From NCBI RefSeq assembly GCF_030409905.1, contig NZ_JAUFQT010000001.1, positions 3,163,712 to 3,227,711 on the forward strand: a DNA stretch of 64,000 nucleotides, read 5' to 3'. The notes below the pieces were generated by a model. That model worked only from the letters and a program-made list of their open reading frames with translations, searched no databases and was not told the DNA's origin. Both the position numbers and the translations under genes were made by a program. This stretch comes from Echinicola jeungdonensis. GTDB taxonomy: Bacteria > Bacteroidota > Bacteroidia > Cytophagales > Cyclobacteriaceae. Shown one piece after another: positions 28,686 through 36,908 of this stretch (position 1 is its first letter; each line of letters starts with the position of its first letter).

Positions 28686-30095
28686 ATGGAGGAGAAATCA
28701 TTTAATTCACGTCGACAATTTTTGATTAATTCAGGAGTGGCTACCCTTGGTTTTATGGGCTTAAACCAATTTCTAAACCCTTTGGCCGAGGCTCATGAGA
28801 TTAATGGCTGTTTAGGATATGGACCTTTGCAAAATGATGATAAGGGAATATTGAATTTGCCTAAAGGTTTTGAATATAAAATCATTTCGAAGAAAGGAAA
28901 AATCATGGATGATGGCTGGTGGACTCCAGGGAGGCCAGATGGTATGGGAGCTTTTGAGGGGGATGATGGAAAAGTGATATTGGTTCGGAATCATGAAAAC
29001 AGTCCAGATGATTTTGAAAATGGTGCATTTGGACCGGAAAATGAAAACCTTGCCCAAGCTGAACTTGATAAGTTTTATGAAAAAGGAAAGGGAAATTTAC
29101 CTGCTCTGGGAGGAACAACCACCTTGGTCTACAATGAAAAAACGGGTGAGGTAGAACAAGAGTTTATGAGCCTTGCAGGAACGGTGAGAAACTGTGCGGG
29201 AGGGGTTACTCCCTGGAATTCATGGTTGACTTGTGAGGAATCAGTTGTGAAGGCAGGTGATTACAGTGGAAATCTGGAAAAAGATCACGGATTTGTCTTT
29301 GAGGTACTGGCCAAAAGAGACGGGAAGTTACAAAATGCGATTCCCATAAAAGAAATGGGAAGGTTTAACCACGAGGCGGTGGCAGTTGATCCCAGAACCG
29401 GAATAGTATTTTTGACCGAGGACCGGGGTGATGGCTTGTTTTACCGCTATATTCCCCATGTTCCAGGGAAATTATACCAAGGAGGGAAACTTCAAGCCCT
29501 TTGCCTTTCCTGGGGAAAAGGAAGGGATACCCGGAATTGGAAAGGGCAACAAGAGGGTTTTTTTCCAGTTGGAAAACCTCAAAGCATCTATTGGATTGAC
29601 CTGGAGGATATTGGTTCCCCTCATGATGATTTGAGGTACAGGGGGTATGGAAAAGGGGCTGCAAGGTTTGCTCGTGGTGAGGGGATTTGGTTTGGGGAGA
29701 ACGAGCTGTATTTTGCTTGTACTAATGGAGGAGAAATAGGGGCAGGACAGGTTTTTAAGTATATTCCAGGGGAAAATGAAGGAAAAGAGAATGAATATAA
29801 AACGCCCGGTTCATTAGAGCTTTTTGCAGAACCCAATGATAGGGATTTATTAAAGAATTGTGATAATGTGGCCATTGCACCTTGGGGAGATTTATTGCTT
29901 TGCGAGGACCATCCCCACCCATTTGTGGTTGGGATTACACCGGAGGGTAGGTTTTATAAACTGGCCGAGAATATTGGGTTTGAATCAGAATTTGCTGGAG
30001 GGGTGTTTTCCCCTTCCGGGCAAACATATTTTGTCAATATCCAAGATGCAGGCATCACCCTGGCAATAACAGGACCCTGGAGGAATTTGAGATGA
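28686..30095 (+). CDS. PhoX/DUF839-family secreted protein
   Basis: The protein has 469 residues with a twin-arginine-type signal (SRRQFLINSGVATLGFMG), so it should be exported folded by Tat. Family segments include LVRNHENSPDDF, GTTTLVYN, AGTVRNCAGGVTPWNSWLTCEE and FNHEAVAVDPRTG, as in PhoX-like alkaline phosphatases (DUF839). Those enzymes use Ca and Fe and act on phosphate esters in the periplasm. I do not verify every metal ligand. Many DUF839 members lack proven phosphatase activity. Shortened mirror copy at 59847-61251 is broken. Confidence 0.85.
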   Translation: MEEKSFNSRRQFLINSGVATLGFMGLNQFLNPLAEAHEINGCLGYGPLQNDDKGILNLPKGFEYKIISKKGKIMDDGWWTPGRPDGMGAFEGDDGKVILVRNHENSPDDFENGAFGPENENLAQAELDKFYEKGKGNLPALGGTTTLVYNEKTGEVEQEFMSLAGTVRNCAGGVTPWNSWLTCEESVVKAGDYSGNLEKDHGFVFEVLAKRDGKLQNAIPIKEMGRFNHEAVAVDPRTGIVFLTEDRGDGLFYRYIPHVPGKLYQGGKLQALCLSWGKGRDTRNWKGQQEGFFPVGKPQSIYWIDLEDIGSPHDDLRYRGYGKGAARFARGEGIWFGENELYFACTNGGEIGAGQVFKYIPGENEGKENEYKTPGSLELFAEPNDRDLLKNCDNVAIAPWGDLLLCEDHPHPFVVGITPEGRFYKLAENIGFESEFAGGVFSPSGQTYFVNIQDAGITLAITGPWRNLR

Positions 30096-30499
30096 GGTTT
30101 TGGTGAGAATTTAAAAAAAAGGGTCCATCAATTCCCCTAATTATCACTAATTATTCTTGAGTGAACTGATTGGATTAATTTTATTTTACGCTGAATACTA
30201 AAATGAATATCTGCTTTTCCAGAAGGAATTTAGGAAGTAGGAAATCATTTAAATTAATTCCAGGTAACCCATTTTGATCCATGGAATGGATACCTTTGGA
30301 AAAGGGAGTTTATGATCTGCGGTGAAAAATTCAAATTTGATGCTTTTTTTGGAATTACAAATGCTGGGCTTTCAAATTCCTCAATGCAAATGAGGAATTT
30401 TTGGGTTGCTTTCAGCATCCGGCCTTAAGCTTTTGGCAAAAGAAATAAACCATTTTTCCATCATGAAGATTTTCAATCCAGCTTTCAATATGGAGAAGT
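30096..30499. other. Intergenic with a terminator-like hairpin
   Basis: Two convergent genes end here. A 10-bp hairpin (30374-30383 with 30391-30400) followed by T residues could terminate the minus-strand or plus-strand transcript. No reading frame of interest was seen. Confidence 0.45.
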
Positions 30500-30889
30500 T
30501 TAATGATCAATAGGGGTGGGCTTTTTATTTTCATCAATTGCTACCAGGGTGAAAGTGCCGCTAATGGCTTTTTCTCTACCCTCCTCATACATTTTTTCAA
30601 TAAATATGTCCACTTGGACTTTTAAACTGGTCCGGCCAATATGGATGATATGCCCCACCAATTCGATAATGGTTCCTGCGGGAATGGGGACGGTAAAATC
30701 AATTTTATCACTTCGTACGGTAACCATTTTTTGTCTGCTGAACCGGGTGGCTGCGATAAAGGCAACCTCATCCATCAGGTGCATAGCCGTGCCACCAAAC
30801 AAAGTATCATAATGGTTGATGGTATTGGGGAAAACAGCTTTAAATATTCGGGTTTCTGCGTTTTTAATTTTTTGGTCTAAATCGGTCAT
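30500..30889 (-). CDS. Acyl-CoA thioesterase, YciA-type hotdog
   Basis: The 129-residue hotdog protein has the acyl-CoA thioesterase pattern NHYDTLFGGTAMHLMDEVAF near residue 23-42. Such enzymes hydrolyse medium or long acyl-CoA in the cytoplasm. Its ATG overlaps the TGA of the PAS gene upstream (ATGA), so translation is coupled. The mirror copy at 59053 is intact and identical in length. Confidence 0.88.
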   Translation of the reverse strand: MTDLDQKIKNAETRIFKAVFPNTINHYDTLFGGTAMHLMDEVAFIAATRFSRQKMVTVRSDKIDFTVPIPAGTIIELVGHIIHIGRTSLKVQVDIFIEKMYEEGREKAISGTFTLVAIDENKKPTPIDH

Positions 30890-31377
30890 ATTTCGTTTTC
30901 AAGTGCCAGAAAATGGGTGATTTTCCCTTTTGGATCTTCCAATGGAATGATAGTGATTTCGCAAAGGTAAGGTTCTCCATTCTTTTTATAATTAATCAAT
31001 TGGGAAGAAAATGGTTTTCCTTCATTGATTTTTTTTCTTATTTGGGTTTTTGCTTTATAAGAAGAATCCTTTCCCTGTAAAAAAGAAGGGTTTTTACCAA
31101 TTGCTTCAAAGACATGATAATCCGTCATTTTTTCAAAGCCTGGACTTGCCCAAAGGATGGTTTCCTGCCTATCGGTAAGTACTAAAGCATCAAACCTTTG
31201 ATTTAGGAAATTCAAATCTGTTGACCAACTGAATGATTTTTTGAAAAAACTTAAAGTGTGAGATAGGGATTCAAGACTTTGGTTTGCAATGCTTGGGTAT
31301 AATTGGCAGGCAATGATGTCCCAACAGTGAAGAGGAACGGAGGAGGCTTTTTTGGATGGCTTTGAAAAAATTGTCAT
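30886..31377 (-). CDS. Single PAS-domain protein
   Basis: The 163-residue protein has a PAS fold from about residue 50: DRQETILWASPGFEKMTDY, GKNPSFLQGKDS and a PAC-like end ITIIPLEDPKGKITHFLALENEI. These are LOV/PAS-type features, but the photoactive GXNCRFLQ cysteine motif is not present (GKNPSFLQG instead), so flavin photochemistry is not expected. There is no output domain. It is translationally coupled by ATGA to the thioesterase, which suggests the pair work together or are merely co-regulated. A hairpin separates it from metE. Confidence 0.8.
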   Translation of the reverse strand: MTIFSKPSKKASSVPLHCWDIIACQLYPSIANQSLESLSHTLSFFKKSFSWSTDLNFLNQRFDALVLTDRQETILWASPGFEKMTDYHVFEAIGKNPSFLQGKDSSYKAKTQIRKKINEGKPFSSQLINYKKNGEPYLCEITIIPLEDPKGKITHFLALENEI

Positions 31378-31393
31378 TGCAAATAGAAATTAT

Positions 31394-31420
31394 ACCGGGC
31401 AAGTAATTAACCTGCCCGGT
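31394..31420 (-). terminator. Hairpin between metE and PAS gene
   Basis: An 8-bp GC-rich stem, ACCGGGCA with TGCCCGGT (31394-31401 and 31413-31420), lies right after the metE stop on the minus strand. The T-tract is weak, so it may only partly terminate. Confidence 0.55.
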
Positions 31421-31431
31421 GGGGTAATTGT

Positions 31432-33756
31432 TTAATTTTCGATACCAGCAACTGTGGTTTTTCTAAGTGCTTTAGCAGCTTGTACCATGCGCTCCAAAGC
31501 TGGCTCAGTTTCTTTCCATCCTCTGGTTTTAAGGCCACAGTCAGGGTTGACCCAAAGCTGTTCCTCCGGTAATACGGATTTAGCTTTTTCTAGCAATTCA
31601 ACCATTTCCTCTTTGGAAGGTATCCTTGGAGAGTGGATGTCATAAACCCCTGGACCAATTTCATTGGGGTATTGGAACTCAGCAAAAGCATCTAATAACT
31701 CCATTTGAGACCTGGAACATTCGATGGTAATGACATCAGCATCCATGCCAGCAATATGTTTGATGATATCATTAAACTCTGAATAGCACATGTGTGTATG
31801 GATTTGGGTTTTGTCCTCCACCACTGATGCAGAGATTCGGAAACATTCTACAGCCCAGTCCAGATAGGCTTCCCAGTCGGACTGCCTTAAGGGCAAACCT
31901 TCCCTTAGGGCAGGTTCATCAATTTGGATGATCTTGATGCCTTCTTTTTCCAAATCAGCCACCTCTTCTCTGATAGCCAGGGCAATTTGCTGACAAGTGG
32001 TTGATCTGGGCTGGTCATTTCGGACAAAGGACCATTGCAAAATGGTTACCGGCCCTGTGAGCATTCCTTTTACATTTTTTTCTGTCAGGGATTGGGCAAA
32101 AGAAGTCCAACCAACGGTCATAGGCTCAGGACGGGAAACGTCTCCATAAATAATGGGAGGTTTAACGCAGCGGGAACCATAACTTTGGACCCAGCCATTT
32201 TGGGTGAAGACAAAGCCTTCCAATTGCTCCCCGAAATATTCAACCATATCATTTCTTTCAAACTCCCCATGAACCAAAACATCCAATCCAATTCCTTCCT
32301 GCCAACGTATTGCCATTTCGGTTTCACTTTTGATCAGCTCATCATATTGATTTTGAGTCAATTTCCCCTTTTTCTTTAGAGCTCGCCATTGCCTTACCTC
32401 CTTGGTTTGAGGAAAGGAACCAATGGTTGTGGTTGGGAAAAGTGGAAGGTTCAGGTTTGGGGTTTGAAGTTTTCTCCTTTCTCCAAAAGGCTTATTCCTC
32501 GTGCTATGGCCTGGTGTAAGGCTGCTTACAGCCTGTCCCACCTCTTGTTTATGGATGATGGAAGAGGTTTTTTTAGATTGGATAGCTTTTTGATTTTCCT
32601 CCAATAATTGTTGGTTTTCCGGCAAACCGGAATCCAAAGCTAGTTGCTTCAAGCTTGCAATTTCACCGACTTTTTGCTTGGCAAAAGCCAACCATTGTTG
32701 GATCTCAGCCGTCAACCCTGAGCCAGATTTTTCCTCCTCCAAGTCACAGGGTGAATGAAGCAAAGAGCAACTGGAAGCTATCAATAGGCGGTTTTCACTT
32801 TTCTTGCCTTTGGCCAATTCAAGTAATTCCAAAGAAGCTTTGAAATCATTTTTCCAGATATTCCTTCCATCTACCAATCCTAAAGAAAGGCTTAGGTTTT
32901 GCGGAAGTTTATCCAATGTCTTTTCAAGTTGTTTTGGAGCCCGGACCAAATCCAAATGCAGGCCACAAACTGGCAATTCACAAGCCAGGTCCAAATTTTC
33001 ATCCAGGCCGCCAAAATAAGTGGTCAAAAGGATTTTAAGGTTCGGACAAGCTTTGCGGATGGTTTTGTATGTATATTCAAAAGCTTCCTTTTCTTCCTGA
33101 TCCAGATCCATGGCAAGAAAAGGTTCATCCAATTGTACCCAGGTAGCGTTTGATTCCTCCAGTTTTTTGAGGATGTCCAAATAAACAGGGACAAGGTTTT
33201 TGATCAGCTCAATTCGCTTAAAACCTTTTTCCTTTTCTTTACCCAATAGGAGGTAGGAGACCGGTCCAAGGATGACAGGTTTGGTGATGATACCCTGTCT
33301 TTTTGCCTCTTTGAACTCATCCAGGATTTTTGTGGAGAAGAGTTTAAAGGGCTGATTCTTTTTAAATTCAGGAACGATATAATGGTAATTGGTATCGAAC
33401 CATTTGGTCATTTCCATGGCAATGATATCAAGGCCATTTTTCTGATAGCCCCGGGCCATGGCAAAATAAAGGTCCAGTTCAGGTTTTTTCTGGTCAGTTA
33501 CAATCTCATGGTATCTTTCAGGAATAGCACCAACGGTAAAGGACATGTCCAAAACCTGATCGTAGAAGGAAAAATCATTGGAAGGGATCAGGTCAATGCC
33601 TGCTTCCTGTTGGATTTTCCAATTTTCTTCCCGGATGTTTGCACCGGTTTCCTGGAGTTCACGAAGGGTTGATTTTCCGGCCCAGTAAGCTTCACTGGCC
33701 TTTTTGAGTTGTCTTTTGCTACCAATCCGCGGGTAGCCAAGATTGTGCGTTAGCAT
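31432..33756 (-). CDS. metE: Cobalamin-independent methionine synthase
   Basis: The 774-residue enzyme transfers a methyl group from 5-methyltetrahydropteroyl-triglutamate to homocysteine. Zinc ligands are His655, Cys657, Glu679 and Cys740; each sits 14 residues after its E. coli counterpart (641, 643, 665, 726), so the active site is complete. A cobalamin riboswitch lies 184 bases upstream, giving the expected logic: when B12 is present, the B12-independent enzyme is switched off. The left copy is intact. The mirror copy at 56190 has three frameshifts. Confidence 0.97.
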   Translation of the reverse strand: MLTHNLGYPRIGSKRQLKKASEAYWAGKSTLRELQETGANIREENWKIQQEAGIDLIPSNDFSFYDQVLDMSFTVGAIPERYHEIVTDQKKPELDLYFAMARGYQKNGLDIIAMEMTKWFDTNYHYIVPEFKKNQPFKLFSTKILDEFKEAKRQGIITKPVILGPVSYLLLGKEKEKGFKRIELIKNLVPVYLDILKKLEESNATWVQLDEPFLAMDLDQEEKEAFEYTYKTIRKACPNLKILLTTYFGGLDENLDLACELPVCGLHLDLVRAPKQLEKTLDKLPQNLSLSLGLVDGRNIWKNDFKASLELLELAKGKKSENRLLIASSCSLLHSPCDLEEEKSGSGLTAEIQQWLAFAKQKVGEIASLKQLALDSGLPENQQLLEENQKAIQSKKTSSIIHKQEVGQAVSSLTPGHSTRNKPFGERRKLQTPNLNLPLFPTTTIGSFPQTKEVRQWRALKKKGKLTQNQYDELIKSETEMAIRWQEGIGLDVLVHGEFERNDMVEYFGEQLEGFVFTQNGWVQSYGSRCVKPPIIYGDVSRPEPMTVGWTSFAQSLTEKNVKGMLTGPVTILQWSFVRNDQPRSTTCQQIALAIREEVADLEKEGIKIIQIDEPALREGLPLRQSDWEAYLDWAVECFRISASVVEDKTQIHTHMCYSEFNDIIKHIAGMDADVITIECSRSQMELLDAFAEFQYPNEIGPGVYDIHSPRIPSKEEMVELLEKAKSVLPEEQLWVNPDCGLKTRGWKETEPALERMVQAAKALRKTTVAGIEN

Positions 33757-33939
33757 AATTTTAAACTTTTAACGTGATAAATAGGTCAAAAGCCTTTAGC
33801 TAAACTTCACAATGCCCTGCGGATAAGAAGTGGAGGTGAAAAACAGGATATACTTTTTCCTTAGGCACACGAGTCCCATAATTTTTTGGAAAAAGCATCC
33901 TACTTGACAGGGCTTCAAATCGCGAAAGCATTGTCATTT

Positions 33940-34114
33940 CAATATAGGCAGGTCTCCTGGCTTGTAACATTTTTACCGTCCTTCCCACCCCGATGGTTAT
34001 CGGGACAGTGGACCACTAAGGGTAAAAACTTTTCCATTACTTACAGTTGCGCGACAGCCCGTGATTTTCACACGGTTCCCTATTCACCCTGACCTTGGTC
34101 AAGGACCTATATTG
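33940..34114 (-). ncRNA. Cobalamin (AdoCbl) riboswitch upstream of metE
   Basis: On the minus strand the element starts with CAATATAGG and ends with CCTATATTG, giving a 9-bp P1 stem. Inside are GGGAACCGTGTGAAAATCACGG and CTGTCGCGCAACTGTAA (core and P3/P6 segments) and the B12-box AGCCAGGAGACCTGCC near the 3' end. It lies between a promoter box and metE, so B12 binding should lower metE expression. The structural call is by eye, but the conserved segments match the class well. Confidence 0.93.
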
Positions 34115-34149
34115 GAAGATGAAGAAATCAAGTAAAGAACTTTGGGCTG

Positions 34150-34157
34150 CAAATATA
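34150..34157 (-). promoter_or_regulatory. Bacteroidota -7 box for the riboswitch-metE transcript
   Basis: On the minus strand TATATTTG matches TAnnTTTG exactly, about 35 bases before the riboswitch P1 stem. Confidence 0.5.
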
Positions 34158-34374
34158 GGGAATTCGGTTAAAGTAATTGGTTGTTGGGTAAATTAGTTAT
34201 TGGTTTTTCCTCTATATCAATGCTGATTGCAATAACCCTTTTATTATTTAAGGCCATATTTTAGGACTTGAACTGAAATGTGGGTTTGAATTTCTTACTT
34301 TTTGATTTGAAAATCATTAATTTCTAATAGATTTCTAGGTATACATTTGTAATGGAAAATCAAGTTCATACAGA

Positions 34375-34958
34375 ATGGGAAAGCACCAGACAAACCAAGC
34401 AAAAGATATTTTTGAAAGGCTGAGGTCAGGGGAAGTGATTTCCATGGATGACCCGGATTACGGGAAGATTAGGAAGGCAGTTAATGAGACCATCAAGCTT
34501 TCTGTGAAACTGAATTCAGCTTGTAATATCCAGGAAATTCGGTCATGGCTCTCCGAGATCATAGGAAGCCCAATTGATGAAAGTACCACATTGTTTACGC
34601 CATTTTATACCAATGTTGGAAAAAATATAAAGCTGGGGAAAAATGTGTTTATCAACCATGCCTGCAGCTTTTTGGATTTAGGGGTATAACTATTGAAGAT
34701 GAAGTGATGCTTGGCCCACGGGTGAATATAAGCTCCGAAAACCATCCAGTGGAGATTGCCTCCCGAAAGACCATGGTTCCTGCAGAAGTGATAATAAAAA
34801 GGAATGTCTGGGTCGGTGCCATTGCTACCATCCTTCCCAGGGTTACCATTGGTGAAAACTCGGTAGTAGCTGCAGGTGCGGTGGTAACAAAAGATGTGCC
34901 CTCAAACTGTTTTGTGGCAGGTGTTCCTGCAAAGGTTATTAAGAAAATAGGTCAATAA
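34375..34958 (+). pseudogene. Sugar O-acetyltransferase (maltose acetyltransferase/LacA family), frameshifted
   Basis: The first frame (34375-34689) encodes the N-terminal Maa helices (about residues 1-100) and the start of the hexapeptide repeats, ending FINHACSFLDLG, then shifts. The second frame resumes with ITIEDEVMLGPRV and continues to 34958 with hexapeptide repeats, including VWVGAIATILPRVTIGENSVVAAGAVVTKD. Joined, they would give about 194 residues, normal for the family. The break lies in the G-run at 34680-34683; one missing G would restore the frame. The same shift occurs in the mirror copy, so it is either a real mutation or a systematic error. The cupin gene follows after 12 bases. 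Confidence 0.82.
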
Positions 34959-34970
34959 ATTTCTTATATT

Positions 34971-35453
34971 ATGAAAAATATCAATCTGTTATTAGTATTC
35001 TCAGCTTTGGTTCTCCAGGGGTGTCAAGGACAAGATTCATCCGAAACAGAACAAAAAGATTTGGAAGCCATTTTCCCTAAAGGGAAGTTAGGACCTTCTG
35101 AGTATTTTACTGGCAAAGCCTACAATTATGGCCTTGTGCCCAATGATTCAACTTATACCACTTTGGTGGGAAATGTTTTTTTTGAACCAGGGGCAAGAAG
35201 CAACTGGCATACCCATCCTGGAGGCCAAATCCTTATTATTACTGATGGTGTAGGCTATCACCAAATCGAAGGGGAGCCCATTCAGGTAATGAAAAAAGGG
35301 GATATAGTAAAATGCCCTCCCAATACCCGTCATTGGCATGGTGCAAGTCCTGATACCGGTTTACAGCAAATGTATATTGTTCCAAATACTGAGAAAGGCA
35401 TAGTAGAATGGATGGAGCCGGTGACTGATGAAGAGTACAATGTTGGTGAATAA
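34971..35453 (+). CDS. Cupin-domain lipoprotein
   Basis: The 160-residue protein has a lipoprotein signal peptide (lipobox LQGC, Cys18) and one cupin barrel. Metal ligands are the histidines in SNWHTHPGGQ and the late His in RHWHG. Such cupins bind Mn or Fe and include small dioxygenases and hydroxynitrile lyase-like proteins; the activity is unknown. Being membrane-anchored in the periplasm is less usual. It starts 12 bases after the acetyltransferase. It converges on the AraC gene with a 47-base gap. Confidence 0.85.
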   Translation: MKNINLLLVFSALVLQGCQGQDSSETEQKDLEAIFPKGKLGPSEYFTGKAYNYGLVPNDSTYTTLVGNVFFEPGARSNWHTHPGGQILIITDGVGYHQIEGEPIQVMKKGDIVKCPPNTRHWHGASPDTGLQQMYIVPNTEKGIVEWMEPVTDEEYNVGE

Positions 35454-35500
35454 ATGATCCCTTTCCTGGTTTAAATGTAATCGGTAATAGGTTTGGCTTT

Positions 35501-36388
35501 TTAAAGCTCATTTTTATACGTTGATGGGGATACCCCCATGTATTTTTTAAATAACCTCGAAAAATAAAGTGGATCCTGAAAGTTCAGTTCGTAGCTGATT
35601 TCTTTTACAGACATGTTAGTTAGATTGAAAAGCTCACAAGCTTTTTGGACTTTTAATAAATTGAAAAAATGGATCAGTGATTGGCCGGTCTTTTTTTTGA
35701 AAAGTGAAAAAATGGTGGAGGAAGACTTATTAAACGTACGTGAAATTTCCTCAATGGTCACCGTGTCGTAAATATGTTGGTTCAAATAGTCAATGATTTC
35801 ATTGACTAAATCTTCGTTGGAAGACTGAACCTTTTTGTTTGACTTAATAGAATAATAAATAAAGGAACCTAGGGTTTTATGAAGCAACATGCTCGAATAC
35901 TCGAATATTTCCTCCGAAATACCATTTTTAAAAAGGTCAATCATGTATTCAAACTCTGCAATCCGGTTTTTCTCAAAAGGGATAATGATGGGTTGGTTAT
36001 TATTCTGTTTTCTGAACCTTTGAAAAATTTCCTTCGCATTTACACCTGTAAAATGAACCCAGAAAATGGACCAAGGATTTTTCTCATCCGAAAAATAGGC
36101 GTGATTCTGCTTTGACTCGATGATGTAAAAAGAATTGGGAGTTAGCTGAAAACTGGATTGATTAATTTTGATGGTTCCCTTTCCTTCAATACAATAAATT
36201 AAAATGTACTCAGGGCAACCCTGTGGTCTTTTCCGGAAGTGATGAAGCGCTTTTGGAAAATAACCAATATCAGTTAAGTATAAGTTTTTAGTAAGTTCTC
36301 TTTTTGAATAATCTGTTAACAGTCTTCTTGGGATTACATTGATTTTTTCTCCTTTAAAACCGGTTTTTAGTGTTGGCTTATTTTTCAT
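35501..36388 (-). CDS. AraC-family transcriptional regulator
   Basis: The 295-residue protein has an N-terminal cupin-type ligand-binding domain (about 25-165; YILIYCIEGKGTIKI, FYIIESKQNHAYF) and two helix-turn-helix segments (about 205-290): TIEEISRTFNKSSSTIFSLFKK and SVKEISYELNFQDPLYFSRLFK. It is divergent from susC, with a 520-base intergenic region that probably holds its target site. The likely role is sugar-dependent activation of the SusC/SusD operon. The ligand is unknown. The mirror copy at 53560 is intact. Confidence 0.9.
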   Translation of the reverse strand: MKNKPTLKTGFKGEKINVIPRRLLTDYSKRELTKNLYLTDIGYFPKALHHFRKRPQGCPEYILIYCIEGKGTIKINQSSFQLTPNSFYIIESKQNHAYFSDEKNPWSIFWVHFTGVNAKEIFQRFRKQNNNQPIIIPFEKNRIAEFEYMIDLFKNGISEEIFEYSSMLLHKTLGSFIYYSIKSNKKVQSSNEDLVNEIIDYLNQHIYDTVTIEEISRTFNKSSSTIFSLFKKKTGQSLIHFFNLLKVQKACELFNLTNMSVKEISYELNFQDPLYFSRLFKKYMGVSPSTYKNEL

Positions 36389-36908
36389 ATAACAGTATAG
36401 GGTGATTGTAGTGCTAATATAATCATATTTTTATTTTTAAAAATTTGTGCTTTTGTCCATGTGTAAAATATCATTGTCCATTTACCTCCTGCCTTATTGG
36501 GCTACATTTGAGTCATAATGATTTATTAAATGATTATAAACCTACTGTTTATTCTGTATTAAAAGAATTGTTGGTTTTAATTATTCTGATAGGAGCTCCG
36601 TAGAAATACAAACAATAATTAATGAAATACTATAGGAATAAACATGTTTTACTCAGTTGTGGGAAATTTACGACTGACAAAATTAGCTTAAGAATAAATA
36701 TTAAATAAATGGGAGCGTACAAGTCCATAAAACCAATATGCAAAGGTTTGGATAATCAATTTCGAAACTTAATTTGGAATACTATTGCTTTGGAGTAATA
36801 AATAATTTCAAACAATAAGTTTGTTGAAATAAAATATGGTGACGCTATATTAATAGCGCGTTTTGATTACCTAAAGAAAATCTAATTAATATCCAAAATA
36901 ACATCCTT
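36389..36908. promoter_or_regulatory. AraC/SusC divergent control region
   Basis: The 520-base AT-rich stretch between the divergent regulator and susC contains a short hairpin (CGCTAT with ATAGCG, 36843-36858) just before susC followed by T residues, a possible leader element. A loose -7-like TTGCTTTG lies at 36785-36792. No coding frame is seen. Operator sites are expected but cannot be resolved by eye. Confidence 0.5.
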
